From positions 181,874-245,873 of the forward strand of contig NZ_QAOH01000006.1 in assembly GCF_003050785.1 (NCBI RefSeq): 64,000 bases of DNA, in the 5' to 3' direction. The translations under genes and the position numbers were made by a program. Below the pieces are notes generated by a model. It did not search any database, had not been told where the DNA came from, and worked only from the letters and a program-made list of their open reading frames with translations. This document shows, one piece after another, positions 54,292 through 62,937 of this stretch; positions within the stretch are counted from its first letter, which is position 1; each line of letters begins with the position of its first letter. The stretch is from Celeribacter persicus. Its GTDB lineage: Bacteria; Pseudomonadota; Alphaproteobacteria; Rhodobacterales; Rhodobacteraceae.

Positions 54292-55359
54292 TCATTGAGT
54301 ATCACCCTTGGTATCAGTTTCAATTTTCGTTCTCGTTTCATCCAAAAGCCGCTCCCACAGCTGTCGTTTCTCAGCAGCAGTTGTTGCGCGCATGACCTGA
54401 CGCGCAAACCCAGCGTACTTGATGACCATCTTCTTGGTTTTGTGGCCGCTAAAGCTCATGATTTCATCATCGTCACAGCCCGCCCACGCCAACTCCATGA
54501 CGCCGCGATAGCGCATAGCATGTAGGTCGTGCTCCAGCACACCAAGTCGTTCGCGCTCGGCCCTCATAATACGGGCAATCTTGAAGTAGCTCATCGGCGA
54601 GCCATCATCATTCGCCAGTATTGGACGATCGGGGGTTAGCCTTTCCCCTAGCTCTGCCTTCAGGCGATCAAGCTGCGCTCGTAGGTTTAACGTGCAGGGA
54701 AGCAGAAGCTCCACGCCCGTCTTGCTCTGCGTTATCTTCAGGTTCTGCCCATCTTCGTATTGACGCCACGTGAAAGCGTTCAGGTCCCCCGGCCTTTGAA
54801 CACTGCCTACCCCGAGTTCAAAGATGAGCATCGGCAAATCGAATGCTTCGCGTCTCCAAGTTTCCACCGCTGCGTCCGTCCAGGGAATGTGCGGCTTTTT
54901 TCTGTCTTCTGGGACTTTCAGAAGCTCGATGTCAGTAGCCGGGTTATCCTTCAGCCAACCTTTTCTTTGCCCAAGCTTGGCGAGCAAGGAAATCGCAACG
55001 GGGATATAGTTGGCGAACCTCACTCGGTGTGTGTTCTTGTCCATGGCGTTGTAAATATCAGCCTTGGTCAGGTGCCTTACGTCCCGTTTCCCAATTCGCT
55101 CCTCAAGGTATGTGAAGGTGCCTTCCAAATCCTCACGATAGCGTGGCTCGTAACCCGCCCATTTGTCGGTTTTGCGAAGTTCGGCGATCAGAACCGACCA
55201 GGAGCGTTTTGCTGCATGACGCTTGCCGCGAACGATTGACCAGTACTCATCATCGAATTCAGGCGTGCCGTCAGAAGCATAGATGCGGTAGTAGCGACCG
55301 CCCTTTCGCACATACCAGCGCCCGCTTGGGTGCTGCCAAAGGTATTTTTTCCGCTTCAC
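54292..55359 (-). CDS. Tyrosine-type integrase of the second island
   Basis: A 355-residue recombinase. Catalytic positions: R in VGSVQRPGDLNAFTW, H-x2-R in HAMRYRGV, H in SGHKTK and Y in VIKYAGF. It has the same strand and position next to the core as the first element's integrase but differs strongly in sequence, so two unrelated enzymes share the same tRNA site. It overlaps the upstream gene by ATGA. Confidence 0.94.
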   Translation of the reverse strand: MKRKKYLWQHPSGRWYVRKGGRYYRIYASDGTPEFDDEYWSIVRGKRHAAKRSWSVLIAELRKTDKWAGYEPRYREDLEGTFTYLEERIGKRDVRHLTKADIYNAMDKNTHRVRFANYIPVAISLLAKLGQRKGWLKDNPATDIELLKVPEDRKKPHIPWTDAAVETWRREAFDLPMLIFELGVGSVQRPGDLNAFTWRQYEDGQNLKITQSKTGVELLLPCTLNLRAQLDRLKAELGERLTPDRPILANDDGSPMSYFKIARIMRAERERLGVLEHDLHAMRYRGVMELAWAGCDDDEIMSFSGHKTKKMVIKYAGFARQVMRATTAAEKRQLWERLLDETRTKIETDTKGDTQ

Positions 55360-55562
55360 CAGATAATCTCCTCATTCCCGTCAATGAGGTCTCCAGCGAC
55401 AAGCTGCTCAAGCAGCCGCGTATCCCATCGTTTTTCACCCGCAATATTTTTTCCATCTGGCAGCTGACCAGAGGCGACGCCTGCCCTGAACTCGCTGACC
55501 GTCATGTCAAGTAGTTGAGCTGCCGTGCTTTCCTTGGCGGCGATTGGAACATATCGGGCCAT
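55356..55562 (-). CDS. Small HTH-like protein coupled to integrase
   Basis: A 68-residue protein (MARYVPIAAKESTAAQLLDMTVSEFRAGVASGQLPDGKNIAGEKRWDTRLLEQLV...). AQLLDMTVSEFRAGVASGQLP with KRWDTRLLEQ is the AlpA/excisionase-type winged-helix pattern. Its ATGA overlap with the integrase supports a directionality-factor role, which is inference. Confidence 0.65.
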   Translation of the reverse strand: MARYVPIAAKESTAAQLLDMTVSEFRAGVASGQLPDGKNIAGEKRWDTRLLEQLVAGDLIDGNEEIIW

Positions 55563-55645
55563 GGCTTCACCTCATGTGCCAACTGCTGACGTTTGGATCT
55601 CCAAACCAGCGCAATCCTCTTCGTTGAAAGCACTTCGAAATAGCG

Positions 55646-55846
55646 TCACTCCTCTGCCCCCCCTTGATCTGGAACGACCATGTTGCGCCGCACGAAATCG
55701 GTTATGGCGTCCTCGGGAAGGTAGAATGCACTGCCAATCTTGAGATGTTTGATCTGCTTGCTTGCGATCAAAGAACGAATTCGCCTCTCCGGCCAACCGC
55801 TCTTCTCGGCTATTTCTCTCGGGGTCATAAGGGCACAATCGGACAT
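55646..55846 (-). CDS. Excisionase/MerR-like DNA-binding protein
   Basis: A 66-residue HTH_17-type protein: MTPREIAEKSGWPERRIRSLIASKQIKHLKIGSAFYLPEDAITDFVRRN. This is the Xis/MerR-like fold that recognises att-site arms or promoters. ATG at 55846 has AAGAAAG-type weak RBS; a longer frame is not supported. Divergent from the XRE gene. Confidence 0.75.
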   Translation of the reverse strand: MSDCALMTPREIAEKSGWPERRIRSLIASKQIKHLKIGSAFYLPEDAITDFVRRNMVVPDQGGAEE

Positions 55847-55871
55847 CTTTCTTCCCTTTTCCACGCAATCA

Positions 55872-55916
55872 GGTAACACTGGCGCAATGATTGCGAACAA
55901 GTGCATGTTCGTTACC
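55872..55916. promoter_or_regulatory. Nested operator palindromes upstream of the XRE gene
   Basis: GGTAAC (55872) pairs with GTTACC (55911). Inside are a perfect CGCAAT-G-ATTGCG (55883-55895) and GAACA-N6-TGTTC (55895-55910). The array lies between the MerR-like and XRE genes, as expected for a repressor switch. Confidence 0.6.
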
Positions 55917-55938
55917 ACATTAGGGCACGATTGGTATC

Positions 55939-56364
55939 ATGACAAGTCAGATCGCTTATGTCGGGCAACGAATGCGTGAAACCCGTGAGAAGACTGGGTA
56001 CTCGCAAGGCAAGTTTGCCGCGATGCTTGAGCTCTCTGACCGCGCCTACAAGAACTACGAACTCGGCAAACGAGAGCCTCCCTTGGCGGTCGCCGCCCTG
56101 TTCTCATCCAAGTTCAACGTCGATCTGCGCTGGCTGGTGTTCGGTGAAGAGCCTCAACCGCAAGACATCGAACTTATCGAGCTTGCGGCGCAGACCAGCG
56201 ATGCGACCTACGCGATTTCAGCCAATTCCGGTCAGCCTCCCCTCGGAGAGAAGACCTATGGCAAGTTCTTCCGCTACGTCCTCAAGCAATGCTTCAGCAA
56301 AGGATCATCGCCGAGTGAGGAGGCGAAAGCGGTCTATGAACTGATGAGAGGTGAAGATGAATAG
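55939..56364 (+). CDS. XRE-family transcriptional regulator
   Basis: A 141-residue protein. The HTH is VGQRMRETREKTGYSQGKFAAMLELSDRAYKNYELGKREPP, with the C-terminal half helical (ELIELAAQTSDA...). It likely represses the island's integration genes and perhaps the downstream operon. Its stop overlaps the next start. Confidence 0.88.
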   Translation: MTSQIAYVGQRMRETREKTGYSQGKFAAMLELSDRAYKNYELGKREPPLAVAALFSSKFNVDLRWLVFGEEPQPQDIELIELAAQTSDATYAISANSGQPPLGEKTYGKFFRYVLKQCFSKGSSPSEEAKAVYELMRGEDE

Positions 56365-56641
56365 CCAACTCGACTCGAAGTTCTCGATACTAGAAGAACG
56401 CCGCCGAGCGGACCGACATCTGGGTAAGCTGGTAAACCGCCTCAGACTGGCCGGGATAGTGACGGCAATGCTGGCTCTGGTGATTTTTCTCTCACTTCGA
56501 CAATCAGATCACCCTCAGACTGATCTTGCGACCACGTTCATGATTGCTATCGGTGCCCTGGGATTTGGTATCGCCTTGGCAGGAGAAGCCTTCTGGAGGG
56601 CCTTAAGACTCGTCACCTCAGTCGACGAGAGGGAATTCTGA
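56357..56641 (+). CDS. Two-helix membrane protein of the island
   Basis: A 94-residue protein. Two hydrophobic helices (about 33-48 VTAMLALVIFLSL and 63-82 FMIAIGALGFGIALAGEAF) are separated by a short loop, with charged ends. It overlaps the XRE stop by eight bases and runs TGATG into the next small frame. The role is unknown; small membrane proteins near R-M operons are sometimes defence effectors or anchors. Confidence 0.6.
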   Translation: MNSQLDSKFSILEERRRADRHLGKLVNRLRLAGIVTAMLALVIFLSLRQSDHPQTDLATTFMIAIGALGFGIALAGEAFWRALRLVTSVDEREF

Positions 56642-56748
56642 TGCGCATCCCCAACAAAAATGGCCGCAAAGCCTCCGCCGAGGCGAGCAGCGACAGAAAC
56701 GCCCGATCACCACATCCGGCGCGGCAGAAACTCACGGACCCCAAATGA
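56641..56748 (+). CDS. 35-residue basic peptide coupled to hsdM
   Basis: ATG at 56641 overlaps the preceding stop (TGATG) and its TGA at 56746-56748 overlaps the hsdM ATG (ATGA). The peptide is Arg/Lys/Ser-rich (MRIPNKNGRKASAEASSDRN...). Overlaps on both ends suggest it is a translational relay for hsdM or a real small protein. Too short for family assignment. Confidence 0.4.
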   Translation: MRIPNKNGRKASAEASSDRNARSPHPARQKLTDPK

Positions 56749-58307
56749 CGATTGAAAAGACCCTCTTCGCCGCGGCTGACAAGATGCGCGGCTCCATGGA
56801 CCCTGGCGAGTACAAGCACGTTGCGCTTGGGCTACTCTTCCTGCGCTACATTTCTACGGCTTTTGAACGGAAATACGACGAACTGTTGCCAGAAGGTGAA
56901 GAGGTCGCCGAGGACATCGACGAGTATCTGGCGGAAGGCATCTTCTGGGTTCCCGAAGCGGCCCGGTGGCGGCACCTGTCCGCGAATTCGAAAGACCCAG
57001 AGATTGGCGTGATGGTCGATAAGGCCATGCGCGCGATCGAAGAGGATAATAAGCAACTGAAAGGCGCTCTCCCCAAAGTCTTTGGCCGCGCTGGCCTTGA
57101 TCCGGCAGTGGTCGGCGGGTTGATCGAGCTCTTCGCGAATATCAAGTTCGAAGGCACCCAGAAGGACTTCGATCTGGTCGGGCGCATCTACGAGTACTTC
57201 ATCTCGGAATTCGCCTCTAACGAGGGCAAGCGCGGCGGTGATTTCCACACGCCGAAGCCAGTCGTAGAACTGATCGTCGATATCCTCGAACCGTGGAAAG
57301 GGCGTTTGTACGAGCCCTGTCACGGGTCGGGCTCCTTCATGGTCCACTCCGAACGCTTCATCAAAAACCACGCTGGCCGCCGCCTCGATCTGGCGATCTA
57401 TGGTCAGGAGCGGAACCACACCACCTATGGCCTCGCGCGGATGAACCTCGCGATCCGGGGTATCAACGCTCGTCTGGAGTGGAACCCGGAGGGCACGCTG
57501 CTGCGCGATGCCTTCGCAGATGAAAAATTCGAATACGTGATGGCGAATCCGCCCTTCAACATCTCGGACTGGTCGGGAGACATCTTGGCCGAGGATCGGC
57601 GTTGGAAGTTCGGCACACCACCGGTCGGGAACGCCAACTTCGCTTGGATGCAGCACATCTATGACAAGCTTAGCGCTACTGGCGTTGCCGGTGTTGTCAT
57701 GGCGAATGGGTCGATGTCTTCAATGTCTAGCGGCGAAGGCGACATCCGCCGCGCCATGGTTGAACCCAAGACCATCAAGCACAAAGACGGCAGAACCGAG
57801 ATCGTCGGTGATATTGTCGACGCCATGATCGCGCTGCCCGGTCAGCTATTTTACGGCACACAGATTCCGGCCTGTATCTGGATATTGGCCAAAGACCGGT
57901 CAAACGGGATCGCCAAGGACGCCAAGCTCCGTGACCGTCGCGGCGAGGTGCTATTTATCGATGCTCGCAAAATGGGTGCGCTGGTATCAGGGAGCCGTAA
58001 GCAGAAGGAGCTGTCCCGTGAAGAAATCGAGCGGATTGCTGGCACCTATCACGCTTGGCGCGGGGAACCGAGCGCGGGCAACTATCTTGATGAGCCGGGC
58101 TTCTGCAAGGCGGTCTCCATGGAGGAAATCGCGAAGCATAACTACGTCCTGACCCCAGGCCGCTACGTAGGCGCAGGTGCGTCCGAGGAGGACGGTGAAC
58201 CCTTCGATGAGAAATTCGAACGGCTGGCGGCAGAACTGCGCGCGCAATTTGTTGAGGGGCGCCGTCTCGAACAGGAGATCAACGCACGGCTCGGAGAGCT
58301 GATCTGA
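56745..58307 (+). CDS. hsdM: Type I restriction-modification DNA methyltransferase HsdM
   Basis: A 520-residue N6-adenine methyltransferase. The N-terminal helical domain (EKTLFAAADKMRGSMDPGEYKHVALGLLFLRYIS) is followed by the target segment GDFHTPKPVVELIVDIL. SAM motif I is LYEPCHGSGSFMVH, near residue 190. The catalytic motif IV is NPPF, near 270. Its stop overlaps hsdS by TGATG. Confidence 0.95.
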   Translation: MTIEKTLFAAADKMRGSMDPGEYKHVALGLLFLRYISTAFERKYDELLPEGEEVAEDIDEYLAEGIFWVPEAARWRHLSANSKDPEIGVMVDKAMRAIEEDNKQLKGALPKVFGRAGLDPAVVGGLIELFANIKFEGTQKDFDLVGRIYEYFISEFASNEGKRGGDFHTPKPVVELIVDILEPWKGRLYEPCHGSGSFMVHSERFIKNHAGRRLDLAIYGQERNHTTYGLARMNLAIRGINARLEWNPEGTLLRDAFADEKFEYVMANPPFNISDWSGDILAEDRRWKFGTPPVGNANFAWMQHIYDKLSATGVAGVVMANGSMSSMSSGEGDIRRAMVEPKTIKHKDGRTEIVGDIVDAMIALPGQLFYGTQIPACIWILAKDRSNGIAKDAKLRDRRGEVLFIDARKMGALVSGSRKQKELSREEIERIAGTYHAWRGEPSAGNYLDEPGFCKAVSMEEIAKHNYVLTPGRYVGAGASEEDGEPFDEKFERLAAELRAQFVEGRRLEQEINARLGELI

Positions 58308-59674
58308 TGGCTCGGCAGACAGGAGGAAGGGAAGCAACAACGGGTGTCATTGAAGGGCAATATGTCCTCGGCGTCGGGGACCCAGGCACTCCCACGCCAG
58401 AAGGATGGCGGTGGACTGCTCTTTCTGATGTTGCACGGTTGGAGTCAGGCCACACTCCGAGTCGTAGGAAGCCGGAATACTGGGGCGGCGAAATTCCCTG
58501 GATCGGCATCAAAGATGCGACCGGAAACCATGGCAGAACAATCTACGAAACTGCACAGTACACTAACGACCTTGGGATCGCGAACTCGGCGGCAAGAGTT
58601 TTACCCGCGAATACAGTCTGCCTCTCCAGAACGGCTTCTGTCGGCTATGTCGTGGTCATGGGCAGGCCGATGTCAACGAGCCAGGATTTCGCGAATTGGG
58701 TCTGCACCGAGAATCTGGACTACAGGTTTCTGAAATTTGCGCTTCTTGCAGAGCGGGATTCGTTTGCACGCTTCTCCTACGGCTCGACGCATCAGACCAT
58801 TTATTACCCGGAATTGAAGGCATTTCACATTTGCTTGCCACCAATAGCCGAGCAAAAGCGCATCGCCGATATTCTTCAGATGCTCGACGACAAGATCGAG
58901 TTGAACCGCCGGATGAGCGCGACGCTGGAGGAGATGGCGCGGGCGCTTTATCGGTCCTGGTTCGTGGATTTCGATCCCGTCCATGCCCGCGCCCTCGGCC
59001 AATCCCCCGCCCATATGGACGATACCACCGCCGCCCTCTTCCCCGACAGCTTCGGGCCCGATGGCTTGCCAAAGGACTGGGCTATGCAGTCCCTCGACGA
59101 TATCGCTGATTTTTTGAACGGTGCAGCACTACAGAAATTTCCAGCCGAGGAAGGTGAGGATAGCCTTCCAGTAATCAAGATCGCGGAGCTCCGTGCGGGC
59201 ATTACCCCTAAATCTAATCGCGCCGGACTTCAGGTTCCGGAGAAGTATAAGATCAACGACGGCGATGTGTTGTTCTCTTGGTCAGGCTCGCTTCTACAAA
59301 AAGTGTGGACAGAGGGGCCAGGAGCCCTGAATCAACACCTTTTCAAGGTTACGTCGAAGGTTGTGCCGAAGTGGCTCCACTTCTTCGCCGTTGATCAACA
59401 TATGGCAGAATTTCGGCAAATTGCTGCTTCCAAGGCCACAACTATGGGCCATATTCAGAGGCATCATTTGAAAGACGCCATGATCGCAATCCCCGACAAT
59501 AGGGCCGTCATAAGCGCCGCCGGAAAATATATTGAACCGGCATTCAATCGAGCCTTTGCTGCCGATTTGGAAAGCAAGACGCTCGCTGACCTTCGCGACA
59601 CTCTGCTTCCCCGCCTCATGTCCGGGGAACTGCGCGTCCGCGAGGTAGAAAAACAAGTCGAGGAGGTTCTATGA
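58307..59674 (+). CDS. hsdS: Type I R-M specificity subunit HsdS
   Basis: A 455-residue protein with two target-recognition domains separated by coiled-coils. The first conserved region has IAEQKRIADILQMLDDKIELNRRMSATLEEMARALYRSWFVDF; the second TRD starts near residue 250 (LPKDWAMQSLDDIADFLNG). The tail is LPRLMSGELRVREVEKQVEEVL. It sets the recognition sequence. Its stop overlaps the Fic gene by ATGA. Confidence 0.93.
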   Translation: MARQTGGREATTGVIEGQYVLGVGDPGTPTPEGWRWTALSDVARLESGHTPSRRKPEYWGGEIPWIGIKDATGNHGRTIYETAQYTNDLGIANSAARVLPANTVCLSRTASVGYVVVMGRPMSTSQDFANWVCTENLDYRFLKFALLAERDSFARFSYGSTHQTIYYPELKAFHICLPPIAEQKRIADILQMLDDKIELNRRMSATLEEMARALYRSWFVDFDPVHARALGQSPAHMDDTTAALFPDSFGPDGLPKDWAMQSLDDIADFLNGAALQKFPAEEGEDSLPVIKIAELRAGITPKSNRAGLQVPEKYKINDGDVLFSWSGSLLQKVWTEGPGALNQHLFKVTSKVVPKWLHFFAVDQHMAEFRQIAASKATTMGHIQRHHLKDAMIAIPDNRAVISAAGKYIEPAFNRAFAADLESKTLADLRDTLLPRLMSGELRVREVEKQVEEVL

Positions 59675-60792
59675 CCGTTCTGTATCATACCAACGGCTTC
59701 CCTCCCGGCGAGTTGCGCTGGCCTGAGCTGATTCCGCTGATCGGCCCCGCCAATGCGGCGGTTGCGCGTTATGAGGGTGTGCTGCACGGCATCCCCAACC
59801 CCAATGTGCTGCTATCTCCGCTGACATCGCAGGAAGCCGTTCTGTCCAGCCGTATCGAGGGCACCCAAGCCACCCTTGGCGAGGTTCTGGAATACGAGGC
59901 CGAGGGCGACCAGACCGATGAAAGCACACCGCAAAAGGCCGACATCCGCGAGGTTCTGAACTATCGGGCCGCGTTGAACGAGGCTTTGCACCTGCTGGAT
60001 GAGCTCCCCTTGTCGCAGCGGCTGGTCCGGCAAACTCACGCTGTCCTGATGCAAGGGGTGCGTGGGCGCAACAAGTCGCCGGGTGAATACAGGCGTGTCC
60101 CCAACTGGATCGGTGCCGAAGGCTGCACCATCGAAGATGCGCGCTTCGTCCCTTGCTCCGCCGACGCACTGCCTGCGGCGATGCAGGCGTGGGAGGCCTA
60201 TATCCACGCCGATGCCCCGGACCTGTTGGTGCAGCTGGCCATCCTGCACGCCGAGTTCGAGGCGATCCATCCCTTCTTGGACGGCAATGGCCGGTTGGGA
60301 CGCCTCATCATTCCGCTGTTCCTGAAGTTCAAAGGGTTGCTGTCCTCCCCCAACTTCTACCTGTCGGAATTTCTCGAACGAAATCGTGGCGAATACTACG
60401 ACCGGCTTCTGGCTGTGTCCCGTGACGGAGATTGGACCGGTTGGTGCGCGTTCTTCCTTCGCGCCATTATCCACCAAGCGGAAGCAAACGAAACCAAGGC
60501 CCAAGCGATTCACGCGCTCTACAATGCGCGCAAGGACTGGATGATCGAAGTCACCCGGTCGCAGTACAGCGGGCGGGCGCTAGACTGGTTTTTCACGCGA
60601 CCGATTTTCGCGGCCTCAGATTTCGTGGCGCATGTCGACATACCGAAGCCGACCGCGAACCGCATCCTGCGGGAAGTGCGTGACTGCGAGAATCCGCTGC
60701 TCACCGTGCTTCGCCCCGCGAGCGGAAGACGCGCGGCCGTGCTGGCCTTCCCCGAGCTTCTGAACATCTGCGAGGGGAGGCCAGCATTTTGA
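59671..60792 (+). CDS. Fic-family protein (class II, self-inhibited)
   Basis: A 373-residue protein. The catalytic motif HPFLDGNGRLGRLII is near residue 205. The N-terminal inhibitory helix motif S-x3-E-G (SSRIEGT) is near residue 55, so it is class II. The C-terminal winged helix follows. Fic proteins AMPylate or otherwise modify target proteins. It sits between hsdS and hsdR, a usual slot in type I operons, coupled to hsdS by ATGA. Confidence 0.92.
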   Translation: MTVLYHTNGFPPGELRWPELIPLIGPANAAVARYEGVLHGIPNPNVLLSPLTSQEAVLSSRIEGTQATLGEVLEYEAEGDQTDESTPQKADIREVLNYRAALNEALHLLDELPLSQRLVRQTHAVLMQGVRGRNKSPGEYRRVPNWIGAEGCTIEDARFVPCSADALPAAMQAWEAYIHADAPDLLVQLAILHAEFEAIHPFLDGNGRLGRLIIPLFLKFKGLLSSPNFYLSEFLERNRGEYYDRLLAVSRDGDWTGWCAFFLRAIIHQAEANETKAQAIHALYNARKDWMIEVTRSQYSGRALDWFFTRPIFAASDFVAHVDIPKPTANRILREVRDCENPLLTVLRPASGRRAAVLAFPELLNICEGRPAF

Positions 60793-60871
60793 GGCTCATC
60801 CGTTCACGACAAACTTCATTGTGGCTCACGGAATCCGGAACGCGATCCACAAGAACCCTTGCGATCAATCC

Positions 60872-60928
60872 ATGATCCACAAACAGAACGCCCGCGAAGA
60901 AAAGAAACAGATCGAGGAGGTTGTCTGA
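60872..60928 (+). CDS. 18-codon leader resembling the hsdS tail
   Basis: ATG at 60872 reads MIHKQNAREEKKQIEEVV and stops at TGA 60926-60928, overlapping the DUF3800 ATG (TGATG). The last residues and the underlying GAGGAGGTT match the end of hsdS (EVEKQVEEVL), so a fragment of the hsdS end seems to have been copied ahead of the cargo gene with its ribosome site. Probably not functional as a peptide. Confidence 0.35.
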   Translation: MIHKQNAREEKKQIEEVV

Positions 60929-61767
60929 TGAAATTCATCTACATCGACGAGAGCGGTTCACCCGGTGATGGTGATGTGTTCGTGATGTGCGGTCTCATGG
61001 TCGATGCTTACAAGCTCCGCAAAAAGACCTCGGATTTCGATTGGAAGTTGGACGAACTCCTGAAGAAACACCCCGGAAGTGGGACGGAACTCAAGACGTC
61101 TCGTTTTATCAACGGCAAGGGTGGATGGAGCAAAATTCCTCCGCAAGAACGCAAGGACTTCCTCACCGACATCTGCCGTCTCGCGGTGGCAAACGGCGGG
61201 AAATTGTTCGGGATCGCATTTTCGTTTCAGGCCCTCAACGCGGCGAAAGCGGCCGGTTATGGCCATCCTTTCGGCGACAGCTACTGGCTCGCGGGGGGCA
61301 TGTTCACGGCTGGGCTGGTCCAGAAGAAGATGCAGGGCATCAAGAACAGCAAAGGGCTGACAGTTGTGATCATGGATGACAACAAGGCCGAGATGCCACA
61401 ACTGTCGGATGGCCTCTACAAGGCTGATCCTTGGTACGACTGCCTCTACCAGGAACGGAAAAAGAAGCGGGGAAAATCGATCTGGGTTCCTCGATCAGAC
61501 AAGGACCGCTTCGACCACATCATCAACACGGCGTTTGCAATCAAATCCGACCATTCTTCACTCGTCCAGATCGCAGATGCAATCTGCTATGTCTATCGTC
61601 GGCATCTGGAATTGTACGCCGAAGCTGAGGCGTATGCTGGCGAGAAAGATTATTATCAGGGTCTTGTGGATATTCTTGAACCTCAGCGCGAGAAGCTGGG
61701 TCACGCGCCGGGCGACCCGGGCGTAACTTTCTTTAAAGAAGCTGTTCATCAAGGGTGGGCGATCTAA
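60928..61767 (+). CDS. DUF3800 protein
   Basis: A 279-residue protein. FIYIDESGSPGDGDVFVMCGLMV is the DUF3800 opening with acidic D7/E8; TVVIMDDNKAEM and SSLVQIADAICYVYRRHLE supply further Asp/Gln residues. This is an RNase H-like fold of unknown reaction, often found near defence systems. GAGGAGG lies eight bases before ATG at 60928. It is cargo between hsdS and hsdR. Confidence 0.82.
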   Translation: MKFIYIDESGSPGDGDVFVMCGLMVDAYKLRKKTSDFDWKLDELLKKHPGSGTELKTSRFINGKGGWSKIPPQERKDFLTDICRLAVANGGKLFGIAFSFQALNAAKAAGYGHPFGDSYWLAGGMFTAGLVQKKMQGIKNSKGLTVVIMDDNKAEMPQLSDGLYKADPWYDCLYQERKKKRGKSIWVPRSDKDRFDHIINTAFAIKSDHSSLVQIADAICYVYRRHLELYAEAEAYAGEKDYYQGLVDILEPQREKLGHAPGDPGVTFFKEAVHQGWAI

Positions 61768-61797
61768 TCACTCATCCCGCACATCACAGGTAATTTC

Positions 61798-62937
61798 ATG
61801 TTCCAGATCGACCGTTCCGCCAACCGCCTACGCAAGCTTGAACGCACCAGCTTCTCCGAAGTCGGGTTCCGCGAGCGTGAACACCTTCAGGAGTGGTTGG
61901 CCTCGATGCCCGAAGCCCTGGGCGAAACGCTCGGCGACGATCTGTTGATCATCCAGAAGGAGTTCGACGGGTTCGACGGCACACGCGAGCGCCTCGATCT
62001 GCTAGCGCTCGACCGGAACGGCCAATTGGTCGTCATCGAGAACAAGCTGGACGATTCCGGTCGTGATGTCGTCTGGCAGGCGCTGAAATACGCTGCCTAT
62101 TGTTCGAGCCTTAAGAAGGCCGAGATCGTCGATATCTTCCAGAAATATCTGGGTGCAAGCGGAGATGCCGTCACCATGATCTGCGAATTCCTTGAGGAGG
62201 ACAGTTTCGACGAGATCGTCCTGAACGAGGGTAATGATCAGCGCGTCGTCTTCATCGCAGCCAATTTCCGGCGGGAGGTTACGGCCACAGTGCTCTGGTT
62301 GCGCGAACACCAGATCGACGCGCGCTGCATCAAGGCGATTCCGTATCGGTTCGGGGAAGAACTGTTCCTCGATCTTCAACAGGTGATCCCGACACCGGAA
62401 GCGGCCGATTACATGATCCGTATGGCGCAGAAGGAAACCGAGGAAAAGTCGGCCATCGGCGTGCAACGCCGCAGCCACCAGCTCCGCCTGGCATTCTGGG
62501 AAAAGGCACTGGAGGCGATGCGCGAGCGTGGCCTGTCGCTCTTTGCCAATATCAGCCCCTCCAAGGATCATTGGCTGAGCGCCGGCACCGGGATCTCGGG
62601 CTGCGTCTATAACCTCATCTTCTCGAAGGATGAGGCCCGCGTCGAAATTAGCCTTCAGCGCGCAAACAAGACGGAGAACAAGTGGCTGTTCGATCAACTA
62701 TACTCGGAGCGCGATGGCTTGGAGCGAGACTTCGGGGCGGCCTTAGACTGGAAGCGCATGGAGGACCGGAAATCCAGTCGCATCCAGTTTTCGCGAATCT
62801 TCGACGGGTTTAGCGAAGAAGCCTGGCCGGAAATGATCGACTGGCTCGGCGAGCACATGCAGCGGCTCGAAGCAACTTTTCACCCCCGGCTGGTCGAACT
62901 CAACCAGCGCCTGAAATCCGGGGAGGCAATGATCTGA
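61798..62937 (+). CDS. PD-(D/E)XK nuclease-like protein with DUF4268 domain
   Basis: A 379-residue protein. The N-terminal half has the nuclease core RLDLLALDRNGQLVVIENKLDDSG (D...E-x-K) and QALKYAAYC helix. The C-terminal part (about 225-370; LAFWEKALEAM..., EISLQRANKTENKWLFDQL) is DUF4268. Such proteins accompany type I systems; the function is not settled. Its stop overlaps the hsdR start (TGATG). Confidence 0.85.
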   Translation: MFQIDRSANRLRKLERTSFSEVGFREREHLQEWLASMPEALGETLGDDLLIIQKEFDGFDGTRERLDLLALDRNGQLVVIENKLDDSGRDVVWQALKYAAYCSSLKKAEIVDIFQKYLGASGDAVTMICEFLEEDSFDEIVLNEGNDQRVVFIAANFRREVTATVLWLREHQIDARCIKAIPYRFGEELFLDLQQVIPTPEAADYMIRMAQKETEEKSAIGVQRRSHQLRLAFWEKALEAMRERGLSLFANISPSKDHWLSAGTGISGCVYNLIFSKDEARVEISLQRANKTENKWLFDQLYSERDGLERDFGAALDWKRMEDRKSSRIQFSRIFDGFSEEAWPEMIDWLGEHMQRLEATFHPRLVELNQRLKSGEAMI

